DNA of 54,698 nt from contig JAOPVE010000146.1 in the NCBI GenBank assembly GCA_025963185.1, forward strand, positions 1-54,698. The letters run 5' to 3'. Each line of letters opens with the position of its first letter. Position 1 is the stretch's first letter. Positions 22,991 to 32,174 of this stretch are shown in pieces. This DNA comes from Actinomycetes bacterium. Its GTDB lineage: Bacteria > Actinomycetota > Actinomycetes > Mycobacteriales > Cryptosporangiaceae. The notes under the pieces are model-generated. The model worked only from the letters and a program-made list of their open reading frames with translations. It made no database searches and was not told the DNA's origin. The position numbers were made by a program, and so were the translations under genes.

Positions 22991-25504
22991 TCAGGCCAGC
23001 GGAAGGGCTGGACGCGTTCCGGCAACGCCGTACACCGTCGTCCGCTGCCGGGCCGGACGGCCTGCCGCGGCGGCCAGCGCCTCCAGTTCGGCGGCAGTCC
23101 GGCGGGACCCGTGCTCGGATCCGGCCATGCGGCTGATCGTCTCTTCCATCAGTGTTCCGCCGAGGTCGTTCACCCCGCCCCGCAGCACCTGGGCGGTGCC
23201 CTCGTCGCCGAGCTTGACCCACGAACACTGCACGTTCGGGATCCGCCCGTGGAGCAGGAGCCGGGCCATCGCGTGCACGACCCGGTTCTCCCGGACCGTC
23301 GGACCCGGGCGCGACACCCCGGCCAGGTAGAGCGGGGCGTTGTGGTGGACGAACGGCAGCGGCACGAACTCGGTGAATCCGCCGGTCGCGTCCTGGATCC
23401 GCGCGAGGGTGCGCAGGTGGCCGAGCCAGTGCCCGGAGTGGTCGACGTGCCCGTACATCATGGTCGAGCTCGACCGGATCCCCAGCTCGTGCGCGGTGGT
23501 GACGACCTCCTCCCACAGCGCGGCCGGGAGCTTGCCCTTGGTCAGCACCCAGCGGACCTCGTCGTCGAGGATCTCCGCGGCCGTCCCCGGGATCGTGTCG
23601 AGCCCGGCCTCGCGCAGCATGACCAGCCAGTCCTTGATGGTCATGCCCGCCTTGGCCGCGGCGGTGACGACCTCCATCGGGCTGAACGCGTGCACGTGCA
23701 TGCCCGGCACCCGCGCCTTCACCGCCCGGACGATGTCCGCGTACGCCGTGCCGGACAGGCTCGGGTCGATCCCGCCCTGCATGCAGACCTCGGTCGCGCC
23801 CGCGGCCCAGGCCTGCTCGGCCCGGTCGGCGACGTCGTCCAGAGAAAGGGTGAAGGCGTCGGCGTCGGTACGGCGCTGGGCGAACGCGCAGAACCGGCAG
23901 CCCACGTAGCAGAGGTTGGTGAAGTTGATGTTCCGGTTGACCACGTAGGTCACGTCGTCGCCCACGGCCGCGCGCCGCACGTCGTCGGCGATCCCGGCCA
24001 GTTCGTCGAGCGCCGCACCGTCCGCGGCGAACAGGGCCAGGGCGGCGCGCTCGTGCCTGTGGTCCAGCAGGGCGGCCGGATCGGCGGCGGCGATCCGCAG
24101 CCCCTCGCGCAGGTCACCGGTCAGGTGCGGAGCGGACCGCACCGCCGCGCGCACCTCGGCCCAGTCGCCGTAGACCTCGGAGAAGTCGCCCCGGGTCAGG
24201 CTCGCGCGGCCCTCGGTGTCGATCGAGGTGTTCAGGTCGGTGCGGCCGGAGTGGACCAGCCCACCGTCCGGCTCCTGCCAGCGGCGTCCGGTGACCGTCG
24301 CCTGCTCGTTCGCCAAACCCGTCCGCGGATCGGCGAGAGCCGCCACATGCCCGGCCAGCCGCCGGTCGATCCACGGCTCGCCCGCCTGCACGTACGGGGG
24401 GTAGGCCGTGAGCCGCTCGGCGAGCCGGAAGCCGGCGTCCGCGCTGCGGCGGGCGAGTTCGTCGATCGCCGGCCAGGGCCGCTCGGGGTTCACGTGGTCA
24501 GGGGTGACCGGCGAGACGCCGCCCCAGTCGTCGATCCCGGCCCGCAGCAGCAGCGCGCACTCACCGTCGATGAGGTTGGGCGGCGCCTGGATCCGCATCT
24601 TCGGCCCCAGTACCAGCCGTGCGACCGCGACCGTGGCGGCGAGATCGTGCAGGTCGGCGTCCGGGATCCCGCGCATCGCCGTGTCGGGCTTGGCGCGGAA
24701 GTTCTGGACGATGACCTCCTGCACGTGCCCGTACCGCCGCGCGGCCGCCCGGATCGCGAACACCCCGTCGGCGCGTTCCGCCAGCGTCTCGCCGATCCCG
24801 ACGAGCAGCCCGGTCGTGAACGGGACCCCGATCCGGCCCGCGTCTTCGAGCACCCGCAGCCGGACGGCGGGCTCCTTGTCGGGCGATCCGTAGTGCGGGC
24901 CGCCCGGATCGCTCCACAACCGCTCGGCCGTGGTCTCCAGCATCATGCCCATGCTCGGGGCGACGGGCTTGAGCCGCTGGAAGTCCGTCCAGGTCAGGAC
25001 CCCGGGGTTGAGGTGCGGAAGCAGCCCCGTCTCTTCCAGTACCGCGATCGCGCACGAGCGCAGGTACTCCACTGTGGACGTGTAGCCGCGGGCCTCCAGC
25101 CATTCGCGGGCGGCCGGCCAGCGGTCCTCGGGACGGTCGCCGAGGGTGAACAGGGCCTCCTTGCAGCCCTGCGCCGCGCCCTCCCGCGCGATCGCGACCA
25201 CCTCGTCGCGTTCCAGGTAGAGCGACTCCAGCCGCCCCGGGACCGTCACGAACGTGCAGTAGTGGCAGCGGTCCCGGCACAGGCGGGTCAGCGGGATGAA
25301 GACCTTGCGCGAGTAGGTGACCACGCCAGGCCGGCCCGCGGCCACCAGCCCGGCGTCGCGGACCCGCGCGGCGCTCGCGAGCAGGTCGTCCAGGTGCTCG
25401 CCACGCGCGCGGAGCAGGACGGCGGCTTCGGTCTCGTCCAGCGCCGATCCGTCCCTGGCGCGCCGGAGTGCTCGGCGGAGGGCGCTGTCGTCGGAGGCGG
25501 ACAT
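22991..25504 (-). CDS. fbiC: FO synthase (fused CofG/CofH radical SAM)
   Basis: FbiC joins tyrosine and 5-amino-6-ribitylaminouracil to make 7,8-didemethyl-8-hydroxy-5-deazariboflavin (FO), the F420 chromophore. The 837 residues contain two radical SAM domains. The first has CRDRCHYC (C76, C80, C83, CofG-like) and the second CYVGCRFC (C532, C536, C539, CofH-like). The length is close to the usual 850. The ATG at 25504 is preceded by GGAGG with almost no spacing. It follows a leftward membrane-protein gene by 38 nt and lies near fbiA and fbiB, which run the other way. In most actinobacteria fbiC is at a separate locus. Confidence 0.97.
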   Translation of the reverse strand: MSASDDSALRRALRRARDGSALDETEAAVLLRARGEHLDDLLASAARVRDAGLVAAGRPGVVTYSRKVFIPLTRLCRDRCHYCTFVTVPGRLESLYLERDEVVAIAREGAAQGCKEALFTLGDRPEDRWPAAREWLEARGYTSTVEYLRSCAIAVLEETGLLPHLNPGVLTWTDFQRLKPVAPSMGMMLETTAERLWSDPGGPHYGSPDKEPAVRLRVLEDAGRIGVPFTTGLLVGIGETLAERADGVFAIRAAARRYGHVQEVIVQNFRAKPDTAMRGIPDADLHDLAATVAVARLVLGPKMRIQAPPNLIDGECALLLRAGIDDWGGVSPVTPDHVNPERPWPAIDELARRSADAGFRLAERLTAYPPYVQAGEPWIDRRLAGHVAALADPRTGLANEQATVTGRRWQEPDGGLVHSGRTDLNTSIDTEGRASLTRGDFSEVYGDWAEVRAAVRSAPHLTGDLREGLRIAAADPAALLDHRHERAALALFAADGAALDELAGIADDVRRAAVGDDVTYVVNRNINFTNLCYVGCRFCAFAQRRTDADAFTLSLDDVADRAEQAWAAGATEVCMQGGIDPSLSGTAYADIVRAVKARVPGMHVHAFSPMEVVTAAAKAGMTIKDWLVMLREAGLDTIPGTAAEILDDEVRWVLTKGKLPAALWEEVVTTAHELGIRSSSTMMYGHVDHSGHWLGHLRTLARIQDATGGFTEFVPLPFVHHNAPLYLAGVSRPGPTVRENRVVHAMARLLLHGRIPNVQCSWVKLGDEGTAQVLRGGVNDLGGTLMEETISRMAGSEHGSRRTAAELEALAAAAGRPARQRTTVYGVAGTRPALPLA

Positions 25505-25542
25505 ACCTCCGACCCTAGAGCGTCCCGCCGGAACCGGTGGGG

Positions 25543-26763
25543 TCAGCGCTGCTCGAACCAGGTCTGGTCGGCCTGCTGGCGGCGGGCCCGCTCGCGCTCC
25601 TCCTCGGTCTGCGGCTCGCCATAGGGCGGCTGAGCTGCGGGCCAGGCGGTGGTGGCGTTCGCCCCGGGCGGCTGCTGCTCGCCGTAGGGCGGCTGTCCGC
25701 CGTACGGCTGCTGCTGCTGGTGGGCGGGCGGCTGCTGGGCCGGGGGCTGCGGGTGCTGTCCATGCTGTTGCTGGCCCTGCGGATCCCACTGGGGCTGGGC
25801 CGGGACGCCGTACGATCCGGTGCCGTCTGCCGGGCTGTCCCACGCGCTGCCGCTGGTGGGGGCGCCACTGGCGGGAGCACCCGCGGCCGGAGTGCCGTAG
25901 ACCGTGGGCTGGGGAGCCTGGTACTGGGCGCCGTACTGCTGGCTCGGCGGATACGGCTGCGGTTCCCCGTAGGCGGGCTGGTCACCGTACGCGGGCTGGT
26001 CGCCGTAACCCTGGGCGTACCCGGGCTGCTGGTCGCCGTACGCGGGCGGCGGCTCGCCGTGCTGGCCGCCATAGACCGTGCCGGGCGGGGCTGGGTAGCC
26101 CTGTCCGTACTGCGGCTGGGCAGGCTCACCGCCGTACTGGGGCTGCGCCGGATCGCCGTACTGCGGCACCCCGGGCGCGCCGCTCTGCGGGTACGACGGC
26201 GGTCCGGACGGCTGGCCGAACGGGGTGTACTGCTGGTCCGGCGGAGCGGAGTTGCGGCCGTACGCGGCAAGCCGGTCGGGCTTGGGCGGACCTTGCAGGA
26301 TCGGCTGCGCGACCTTCCACACCGTGAACGCGGCGAGCGCCAGCAGGAGCAGCATGCCGGTCCGGAAGAAGAACTGCTCGAACCCCGCCCGGACCGTCGG
26401 GCTGGAGAACAGCGCGCCCAGGTAGGAGATGACCGCGAACAGGGCGATCACCGCGTACTCGCCGAGCGCGGCCTTGACGATCGTCGCGGACTGCTCCAGC
26501 GCGGGCCGCACGTGGGTGGCCAGCAGCACGGCGAGCAGCGGCAGCAGCAGCACCGGGTACGGGGCGATCGAGGTGAACGCGGCGAAAGCCTGGGCGGACC
26601 GGTCGGTGAAGGCGGGCGCGGGCGAACTGGGCAGCAGGTAGCCCTGGATCAGGATGAGCAGCCAGACGGCGTTTACGCCGAGCATGCCGAGGGCTGCTGG
26701 CAGGCGCAACGGCTTCGTCAGGTCGCTGGCAGGCTGGTCGCCTGCCGACGGATCCGTGGTCAC
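25543..26763 (-). CDS. Membrane protein with long Tyr/Gln/Pro/Gly-repeat tail
   Basis: The GTG at 26763 follows GAGGGGGACCC; 406 residues. Residues about 15-165 hold four helices ([74 protein letters not shown]). The remaining 240 residues are low-complexity, with units such as [24 protein letters not shown] and [10 protein letters not shown]. Such tails are common on actinobacterial envelope proteins and may drive clustering. The function is unknown. It is divergent from fbiA across about 115 bp and is followed by fbiC, so it may share the fbiC transcript. Confidence 0.8.
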   Translation of the reverse strand: MTTDPSAGDQPASDLTKPLRLPAALGMLGVNAVWLLILIQGYLLPSSPAPAFTDRSAQAFAAFTSIAPYPVLLLPLLAVLLATHVRPALEQSATIVKAALGEYAVIALFAVISYLGALFSSPTVRAGFEQFFFRTGMLLLLALAAFTVWKVAQPILQGPPKPDRLAAYGRNSAPPDQQYTPFGQPSGPPSYPQSGAPGVPQYGDPAQPQYGGEPAQPQYGQGYPAPPGTVYGGQHGEPPPAYGDQQPGYAQGYGDQPAYGDQPAYGEPQPYPPSQQYGAQYQAPQPTVYGTPAAGAPASGAPTSGSAWDSPADGTGSYGVPAQPQWDPQGQQQHGQHPQPPAQQPPAHQQQQPYGGQPPYGEQQPPGANATTAWPAAQPPYGEPQTEEERERARRQQADQTWFEQR

Positions 26764-26878
26764 GGGTCCCCCTCGGGTCGGAGCATGTAGCCCGCCCAGC
26801 GTGGCACACAGCGCTACCCCTGGCACAGCGGATGCCCCAGGGCGACGGGAAGGCCGGCGGTGCGCGACGATGGTCGGC

Positions 26879-27823
26879 ATGCGAATCGTGGTGCTCGCGG
26901 GCGGCGTCGGCGGCGCCCGGTTTCTGCAGGGTGTGAGAGCTTTTGCGGCGGATCGGCACGAGGTGGACGCCGTAGTCAACACGGCTGACGACGTGACCCT
27001 GCACGGGCTGCGAATCTGCCCCGATCTCGACAGCGTGATGTACACGCTCGGCGACGGAATCGACACAGAACGCGGCTGGGGACGATCCGCCGAGTCGTGG
27101 ACCGTCAAGGAGGAACTCGCGGCCTACGGCGCCGAGCCGACCTGGTTCGGCCTCGGCGACCGGGATATCGCGACCCATCTGGTCCGCACCCGCATGCTCG
27201 ACGCGGGCTACCCGCTCTCGGCCGTCACCGAGGCGCTGTGCGCGCGCTGGCAGCCCGGGGTGCGGCTGCTGCCGATGACCGACGACCGCGTCGAGACCCA
27301 CGTGGTGGTGGACGGGCCCGAGGGCAGGCGCGCGCTGCACTTCCAGGAGTGGTGGATCCGGCACCGGGCCGCGCTGCCCGCGCTGGAGTTCGTGCCGGTG
27401 GGAGCCGAGGATGCCAAGCCCGCGCCGGGGGTGCTCGACGCGCTCGCCGCGGCGGACCTCGTGCTGCTCGCGCCGTCGAACCCCGTGGTGAGCATCGGGA
27501 CGATTCTGGCGGTCCCCGGGCTGCGGGACGCGATCGTGGCGACGCCCGCTCCGGTCGTCGGCGTCTCGCCGATCATCGGCGGCGCGCCGCTGCGGGGCAT
27601 GGCCGAGAAGTGCCTGCCCGCGCTCGGGGTGCCGGTCACCGCCGAGGGCGTCGGGGCGTTCTACGGCTCGCCGCTGCTGGACGGCTGGCTGGTCGACACG
27701 GCCGACGCCGGGACGACCGTCGAGGGCGTCGAGGTGCGGGCCGTGCCGCTGTACATGTCCGATGTGGACGCCACCGCCGCGATGGTCCGGGCCGCCGCCG
27801 AGCTGGCCGGGCTCGATGCCTGA
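26879..27823 (+). CDS. fbiA: 2-phospho-L-lactate/phosphoenolpyruvate transferase for F420
   Basis: FbiA transfers the phosphoenolpyruvyl (or phospholactyl) moiety from the activated nucleotide made by FbiD to FO, giving dehydro-F420-0. The 314 residues begin [19 protein letters not shown] with the GGVGGAR nucleotide loop, followed by [37 protein letters not shown] and [16 protein letters not shown]. These are the CofD/FbiA hallmarks. An in-frame ATG at 26870 is an alternative start. It overlaps fbiB by 8 nt, so the two are coupled as in mycobacteria. Confidence 0.97.
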   Translation: MRIVVLAGGVGGARFLQGVRAFAADRHEVDAVVNTADDVTLHGLRICPDLDSVMYTLGDGIDTERGWGRSAESWTVKEELAAYGAEPTWFGLGDRDIATHLVRTRMLDAGYPLSAVTEALCARWQPGVRLLPMTDDRVETHVVVDGPEGRRALHFQEWWIRHRAALPALEFVPVGAEDAKPAPGVLDALAAADLVLLAPSNPVVSIGTILAVPGLRDAIVATPAPVVGVSPIIGGAPLRGMAEKCLPALGVPVTAEGVGAFYGSPLLDGWLVDTADAGTTVEGVEVRAVPLYMSDVDATAAMVRAAAELAGLDA

Positions 27824-29138
27824 CCGCCCGCCCGCGCCGCTGTCGATCCTGCCCGGTGGGCCGCTGGGCGAGATCCGGCCCGGCGACGACCTCGCCGTGC
27901 TGATCGCCGGGGCCTGCCCGTGGCTCGCCGACGGGGACGTCGTGGTCGTGACCAGCAAGATCGTCAGCAAGGCTGAGGGACGCCTGGTCCCGGCCGGGGA
28001 CGATCGGAGCGCCGCGCGCGAGGCCGCGATCGACGCCGAGTCCACCGGGGAGGTTGCCCGGCGCGGCCGCACCCGGATCGTCCGCACCCGGCACGGCCTG
28101 GTCCTCGCCTCCGCGGGCGTCGACACGTCCAACGTCTCGGCCACCGAACTGGTGCTGCTGCCCGTGGATCCGGACGCCTCGGCGCGGGCGCTGCGGTCCG
28201 GGCTCCGGGCCACGCTCGGCGTCGACGTGGCCGTACTCGTCACCGACACCATGGGACGGGCCTGGCGGATGGGCCTGGTCGACGTGGCGATCGGCGTGGC
28301 GGGGATGGATCCGCTGCGCGACCACCGCGGCGAGCGCGACCAGTACGGCAACGACCTGGAGATGACCGTCGTCGCGGACGCCGACCAGCTCGCCGCCGCG
28401 TCCGAGCTGGTCAAGGGCAAGGTCGCCGGGGTACCCGTCGCCGTGGTCCGGGGGCTGGCCGGGGTGGGCGGTCCGGACGGTCCGGGCGCCGCGGCCCTGG
28501 TCCGGCCGCTCGATGAAGACATGTTCTCGCTGGGGACCGCCGAGGCGCGGCGCTCGGCGGTGTTCACCCGCCGATCCGTACGGTCTTTCGCTGATCGGCC
28601 GGTGCCCGACGACGTCATCTCCGGTGCCGTCGCGGCCGCGCTCACCGCCCCGGCGCCGCACCACACGGTGCCGTGGCGGTTCGTCCACGTCGCCACGGAT
28701 CGTCTCCGCGGCCGCCTCCTGGCCGCCATGCGCGACGCCTGGATCGACGACCTGCGCGCCGACGGCTTCCCCGCCGACTCGATCGCCCGCCGGGTCAAGC
28801 GCGGCGACCTGCTCTGGCACGCACCGGCTCTCGTGGTGCCGTGCCTGGTCCGCGACGGCGCTCACGCGTATCCGGACCTGCGCCGATCCGACGCCGAGCG
28901 CACGATGTTCGGTGTGGCGATGGGCGCCGGGGTGGAGAACTTCCTGGTCGCGCTCGCGGCCGAGGGCGTCGGATCGTGCTGGATCTCCTCCACGCTGTTC
29001 TGCCCCGACGTGGTGCGCGACGTGCTCACCCTGCCGGACGACTTCGAGCCGATGGGCTCGGTGGCGATTGGCTACCCCGCAGCCACCCCGCCACCGCGCC
29101 CACCGCGGCCCGTGGAGGACTTCCTGCTGATCCGCTAA
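27816..29138 (+). CDS. fbiB: F420 gamma-glutamyl ligase / dehydro-F420 reductase
   Basis: The product is 440 residues from ATG 27816. The N-terminal 245 residues are CofE-like: [39 protein letters not shown] and [16 protein letters not shown], which adds glutamates to F420-0. The C-terminal domain is an FMN nitroreductase fold: [18 protein letters not shown], then [13 protein letters not shown] and [16 protein letters not shown]. In mycobacteria it reduces the dehydro intermediate. The two-domain form is the actinobacterial type. Its stop codon lies in a 15-bp tandem repeat that yields three in-frame stops (29124-29168). Confidence 0.97.
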   Translation: MPDRPPAPLSILPGGPLGEIRPGDDLAVLIAGACPWLADGDVVVVTSKIVSKAEGRLVPAGDDRSAAREAAIDAESTGEVARRGRTRIVRTRHGLVLASAGVDTSNVSATELVLLPVDPDASARALRSGLRATLGVDVAVLVTDTMGRAWRMGLVDVAIGVAGMDPLRDHRGERDQYGNDLEMTVVADADQLAAASELVKGKVAGVPVAVVRGLAGVGGPDGPGAAALVRPLDEDMFSLGTAEARRSAVFTRRSVRSFADRPVPDDVISGAVAAALTAPAPHHTVPWRFVHVATDRLRGRLLAAMRDAWIDDLRADGFPADSIARRVKRGDLLWHAPALVVPCLVRDGAHAYPDLRRSDAERTMFGVAMGAGVENFLVALAAEGVGSCWISSTLFCPDVVRDVLTLPDDFEPMGSVAIGYPAATPPPRPPRPVEDFLLIR

Positions 29139-29168
29139 CTGCTGATCCGCTAGCTGCTTGTCGGCTAG
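29124..29168. repeat. Three 15-bp tandem copies across the fbiB stop
   Basis: The copies are CTGCTGATCCGCTAA (29124-29138), CTGCTGATCCGCTAG (29139-29153) and CTGCTTGTCGGCTAG (29154-29168). In the fbiB frame each reads L-L-(I/V)-(R/G)-stop, so the stop is triplicated. The third overlaps the stop codon of the leftward RNA-ligase-like gene at 29165-29167. Confidence 0.85.
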
Positions 29169-29734
29169 CCTGCGTTCGCCCGCCGAAAGTCCTTGCGCTT
29201 GATCTTCGCCCGGCGGCCGTCGGGGTGGTGGAAGACGATGCCCTCGGCCAGGTGCCCGGGAGCGAAGCGGCTGTCCAGCTCAGCGAGGTAGTCGCGCAGG
29301 CCGGAGTAGTCCCGTGGCACCGCCGGGTACTGCGGCGCCTGCACGTTGAACGGGACGCAGCGGTGATCGTCGAGGGCGAGCGGGTTGCCCTGGATCCGCG
29401 GGCCGAGCGCCTCGCAGGGGTGCTCGCCGTCCGGCCAGCCGGACACATCCGTGGCGCGGGCCGCGGTGAGCAGCCACTTGTCCTCGGCCGAGTGCTCGCC
29501 GGCGTCGGCGTACCAGCCGTCGACGATCCCCTGCTGCTTCTGGATCTTGCTCGGGTTGCGCCGCTTCTCCAGCCGGACCAGCTGCCCGGACCGCACCGTC
29601 AGCCGCACGTTGGCCCCGTCGAGCTTCTCCGTCGCGGATCCCTCGCCCTCGAACACCCAGGCACACTCGGCGCGCGGGCGGTCGACGACCCGAAAGTGAT
29701 CGTCGCGCTCGAACAGCGTGGGGATCTTCTCCAT
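29165..29734 (-). CDS. RNA ligase family (nucleotidyltransferase fold) protein
   Basis: From ATG 29734, preceded by AGAAAGGGA, the product is 189 residues; ATG 29743 is also in frame. The covalent nucleotidyltransferase motif I is TEKLDGANVRL with the candidate AMP-accepting K37. LAEGIVFHHPDG resembles motif IV and RRAKIKRKDF motif V, so the adenylyl-transfer core looks intact. The domain is small and lacks an obvious C-terminal partner. The role could be RNA end repair or nick sealing. The same frame stays open upstream with a ribbon-helix-helix-like segment (29744-29931) but no ordinary start codon. Confidence 0.8.
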   Translation of the reverse strand: MEKIPTLFERDDHFRVVDRPRAECAWVFEGEGSATEKLDGANVRLTVRSGQLVRLEKRRNPSKIQKQQGIVDGWYADAGEHSAEDKWLLTAARATDVSGWPDGEHPCEALGPRIQGNPLALDDHRCVPFNVQAPQYPAVPRDYSGLRDYLAELDSRFAPGHLAEGIVFHHPDGRRAKIKRKDFRRANAG

Positions 29735-29743
29735 GACGAGCAT

Positions 29744-29931
29744 TCCCTTTCTGACGTGCCCGAGTAGTTCGGAGTGCGTGATCGCGCCGCCGGCCAGGCC
29801 GCCAGCGAGCGCCCGGACCAGATCCGCGACCGAGACCTCGGCCTCGACGGCGACCCGCTTGAGTGCCTTTTTCTCCTCGGGCGAGACCCAGGCGACGAGC
29901 CGGGACCAGCCGTCGGGCGGGATCCAGCGGG
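29744..29931 (-). other. In-frame ribbon-helix-helix-like segment with no standard start
   Basis: The leftward frame upstream of the ligase reads WIPPDGWSRLVAWVSPEEKK, then ALKRVAVEAEVSVADLVRAL, AGGLAGGAITHSELLGHV and RKG. This looks like real protein of the ribbon-helix-helix type with a helical tail. It runs straight into the ligase frame. Between 29744 and 30096 there is no in-frame ATG, GTG or TTG, and an ATG at 30097 would overlap the NUDIX gene by 148 bp. It may be a broken start, a frameshift, a small separate gene with an unusual start, or the true N-terminus. Confidence 0.45.
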
Positions 29932-29949
29932 GCCGGTAGCGTGTCGCGG

Positions 29950-30510
29950 ATGCACGACGTACTGAAGACCAGCGACCTCCACACCGACGCGGTGCGGGTG
30001 CTCTCCGGGTGGCAAGCGCCTTCGGCCCACCAGGACGGGCTACGGGCGGAGTTCCTGGAGTTCCTCGCCGCCGAGCCCGGCGCGATGTGGCGGGCATGCA
30101 GAACAGGCCATCTCACCGGATCGGCGCTCGTCGTCGACCCGATCCGGCGGGCCGTACTGCTCACCCTGCATCCCAAGGTGGGCCGGTGGCTGCAACTCGG
30201 CGGGCACTGCGAGCCCGCCGATGCCACGCTGGCCGGTGTCGCGTTGCGGGAGGCCGTCGAGGAGGGCGGGATCGCGGGGGTCGTCGTCGATCCGGACCCG
30301 ATCGATCTCGACATCCACCCGATCGAGTGCGTGCGAGGGATCCCGAACCGCCACCTCGACGTGCGGTTCCTGGCGCTCGCCCCGGCCGGATCCGAGGCGG
30401 TGATCAGCGACGAGTCCCTCGACCTGCGCTGGTGGCCGATCGACGCGCTCCCCCCGGACTGCGACGAGGGCACCTACCGCCTGATCCACACGGCCGCCAC
30501 CCGCCTCTGA
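29950..30510 (+). CDS. NUDIX hydrolase
   Basis: The product is 186 residues from ATG 29950; a GTG at 29941 is in frame. The Nudix box is LQLGGHCEPADATLAGVALREAVEE followed by GGIAG, giving the G-x5-E-x7-R-E-x2-E-E framework with G-H-C-E-P at the start. The segment HLDVRFLALAP and WWPIDALP are typical of the COG1051-like group. The substrate is a nucleoside diphosphate derivative, not determinable here. It is divergent from the ligase-like gene and convergent with a membrane-protein gene across a perfect hairpin (30517-30538). Confidence 0.88.
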   Translation: MHDVLKTSDLHTDAVRVLSGWQAPSAHQDGLRAEFLEFLAAEPGAMWRACRTGHLTGSALVVDPIRRAVLLTLHPKVGRWLQLGGHCEPADATLAGVALREAVEEGGIAGVVVDPDPIDLDIHPIECVRGIPNRHLDVRFLALAPAGSEAVISDESLDLRWWPIDALPPDCDEGTYRLIHTAATRL

Positions 30511-30516
30511 CCCCGC

Positions 30517-30538
30517 AGGTAGCGGCGTGCCGCTACCT
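30517..30538. terminator. Bidirectional hairpin between convergent genes
   Basis: AGGTAGCGGC, a GT loop, and GCCGCTACCT form perfect 10-bp arms. It starts 7 nt after the NUDIX stop and contains the TAG stop (30533-30535) of the leftward membrane-protein gene in its right arm. A two-base loop means the RNA would open a few pairs, but the stem remains strong. Confidence 0.7.
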
Positions 30539-31231
30539 CGTCAGCCGCGCCGCACCCACCGCGTTCAGCGCAACGGGCCACACCAGGACGACGACCAGCC
30601 ACTGCCCCCAGCCCAGCGCGCTCATCTCGCCGGACAGGAGGTGATGGACGGTGGCGAACGGCGTGAGCCATGCCTGGGCGGGACGGAGAACGGCCACGCT
30701 GCCCAGCACGAGCCACAGGCCGAGCGGAAGCACGATGGTGGCCAGACACGCGACGGCCACCGGACGCAGCAGCAGACCCAGCCCGGTACCCACAAGCTGC
30801 GCAACGATCTGGACGAGCACGGAGCCCAGCGCGATGTACGCCACGTGGTCCCATTTCGGCACGGCGGCGCGGTCAGGGGCCACCGCGAGTGCGGCGGCGC
30901 AGACCAGGACACCGGCGGCACCGACGGCGGCGGCCAGCAGAGCCGCGGCCAGGAGCGCGGGAGTGAGCCGCGCTGTGGCGGGTGACCGGAGCACGTCCCG
31001 GGCCAGCAGGACACCCGTGAACGGCAGCGTGACGGACATCAGGACCTGCACCGCGTTCGACAGGCCCGCGAACGTCCGGTCGCCGGCCGGCGCCGCAGCG
31101 ATCATCCCCACGGCGGCCAGGACGCCCAGCAGCAGAGTCACCGCGACCAGCCACCGCAGGGGCCGGGTTCCGGCGCCACGCCCCAGCACCTCAGCCGTCG
31201 CCGGGACTAAGTCGCCGCGTGCGTCACTCAA
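30533..31231 (-). CDS. Six-helix membrane protein, ABC-2 permease-like
   Basis: The product is 232 residues. The TTG at 31231 is chosen because AAGGAG stands six nt before it. Six hydrophobic helices follow (LRWLVAVTLLLGVLAAVGMI, SNAVQVLMSVTLPFTGVLLA and so on), with short loops. The layout is like ABC-2 transporter permeases without a neighbouring ATPase gene, so that assignment is weak. Its Shine-Dalgarno sequence overlaps the TAA stop of the DNA glycosylase gene, so translation is probably coupled. It is the last gene of the GT4 - manC - glycosylase run. Confidence 0.78.
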   Translation of the reverse strand: MSDARGDLVPATAEVLGRGAGTRPLRWLVAVTLLLGVLAAVGMIAAAPAGDRTFAGLSNAVQVLMSVTLPFTGVLLARDVLRSPATARLTPALLAAALLAAAVGAAGVLVCAAALAVAPDRAAVPKWDHVAYIALGSVLVQIVAQLVGTGLGLLLRPVAVACLATIVLPLGLWLVLGSVAVLRPAQAWLTPFATVHHLLSGEMSALGWGQWLVVVLVWPVALNAVGAARLTR

Positions 31232-31241
31232 GTCTGACTCC

Positions 31242-32174
31242 TTAGAAAGCGCGGTAACTGCGGACCGTTGCGCGGGGGCCGCGGCGAGGGGGGCCGAGGC
31301 CGGAGGTGAGGATCAGTCGGACCGCGCGCTGGCGGTGGCCGGCGTACGGGGCGAGGACTCCGAGCATGCCGTCGTCGTCGAGCTTTTCGCCGGTGAGGGC
31401 CCATCCCACCACCGAGGGCAGGTGGTAGTCGCCGACGCTCACCACGTCCGCGGCGCCGAGAGTGCGCTGGACGACCTCGGCGGCGGTCCACGGGCCGATC
31501 CCACGGACCAGGCACAGCCGCTCGACCGCGTCGGGAGGCGGCATTCCCGCCGCCTCCTCCAGCCGTGGCGCGACGACCGCCGCGGCCCGGATCGCGTGGC
31601 GGCGCGCGCCGTCGATCCCGGCCCGGTGCCACTCCCAGTCCTGGATCTCGCGGATCCGCCGGGCGGACGGGCCGACGCGAAGCCAGGGCGGGCACGGGCC
31701 GGGCGCCGGATCCCCGAACCGGGAAGCGAGCTGGCGCCACGACAGGAACGCCTCCTTCCCGGTCACCTTCTGTTCGAGGATCGCCGGGACGAGTTGCTCG
31801 AAGACCAGCCCGGTCCGGGTCAGCCGGAGGCCGGGGGCGCGGCGGTGTGCGTCGGCGAGTACGTCGTGGTGGGCGACGAACGAGGACGGGTCGTCGGCCG
31901 ATCCGCAGAGGTCTGGAACGCCGTCGAGCAGCCAGGGTGCGCCGGTACCCCAGGCGCGGGCCTCGACGGAGCCGTCGGCGGATCGGGTCAGCCGCAGGGT
32001 TCCCGGCCCGGCGGGGGTGCGGACCGCCCGCCAGAACGCCCCGGCGGCGTCGAGCCGGTTCGTGGGATCGGCGGGCCCGCGCCGCAGCGGACCGGTGGTG
32101 GCGAGGAGATCCAGCGGGTAGGGCGGGCGCCAGCGGCGCAGCTCCCCCGCCTCAGAGCAGGCTGGCGTCCCCAC
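31242..32174 (-). CDS. DNA-3-methyladenine glycosylase II-like (HhH-GPD)
   Basis: The product is 310 residues from GTG 32174, overlapping manC by 23 nt. The helix-hairpin-helix is LVRGIGPWTAAEVVQRTLG, followed by VVSVGDYHLPSVVGWALTG, in which the Asp of GDYH is the expected catalytic residue. PAILEQKVTGKEAF is the conserved helix before it. It should remove alkylated purines in base-excision repair. The family lacks the Fe-S cluster of MutY/Nth, and none is seen here. Its stop codon is part of the ribosome binding site of the following membrane-protein gene. Confidence 0.9.
   Translation of the reverse strand: MGTPACSEAGELRRWRPPYPLDLLATTGPLRRGPADPTNRLDAAGAFWRAVRTPAGPGTLRLTRSADGSVEARAWGTGAPWLLDGVPDLCGSADDPSSFVAHHDVLADAHRRAPGLRLTRTGLVFEQLVPAILEQKVTGKEAFLSWRQLASRFGDPAPGPCPPWLRVGPSARRIREIQDWEWHRAGIDGARRHAIRAAAVVAPRLEEAAGMPPPDAVERLCLVRGIGPWTAAEVVQRTLGAADVVSVGDYHLPSVVGWALTGEKLDDDGMLGVLAPYAGHRQRAVRLILTSGLGPPRRGPRATVRSYRAF

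Noticed and set aside
30517-30538. The NUDIX/membrane-protein hairpin as an eighth member of the 52-bp family
   Set aside because: It is 22 bp with arms AGGTAGCGGC and no GAAGTG ends or GCCGGTCCTGACCGGC core.
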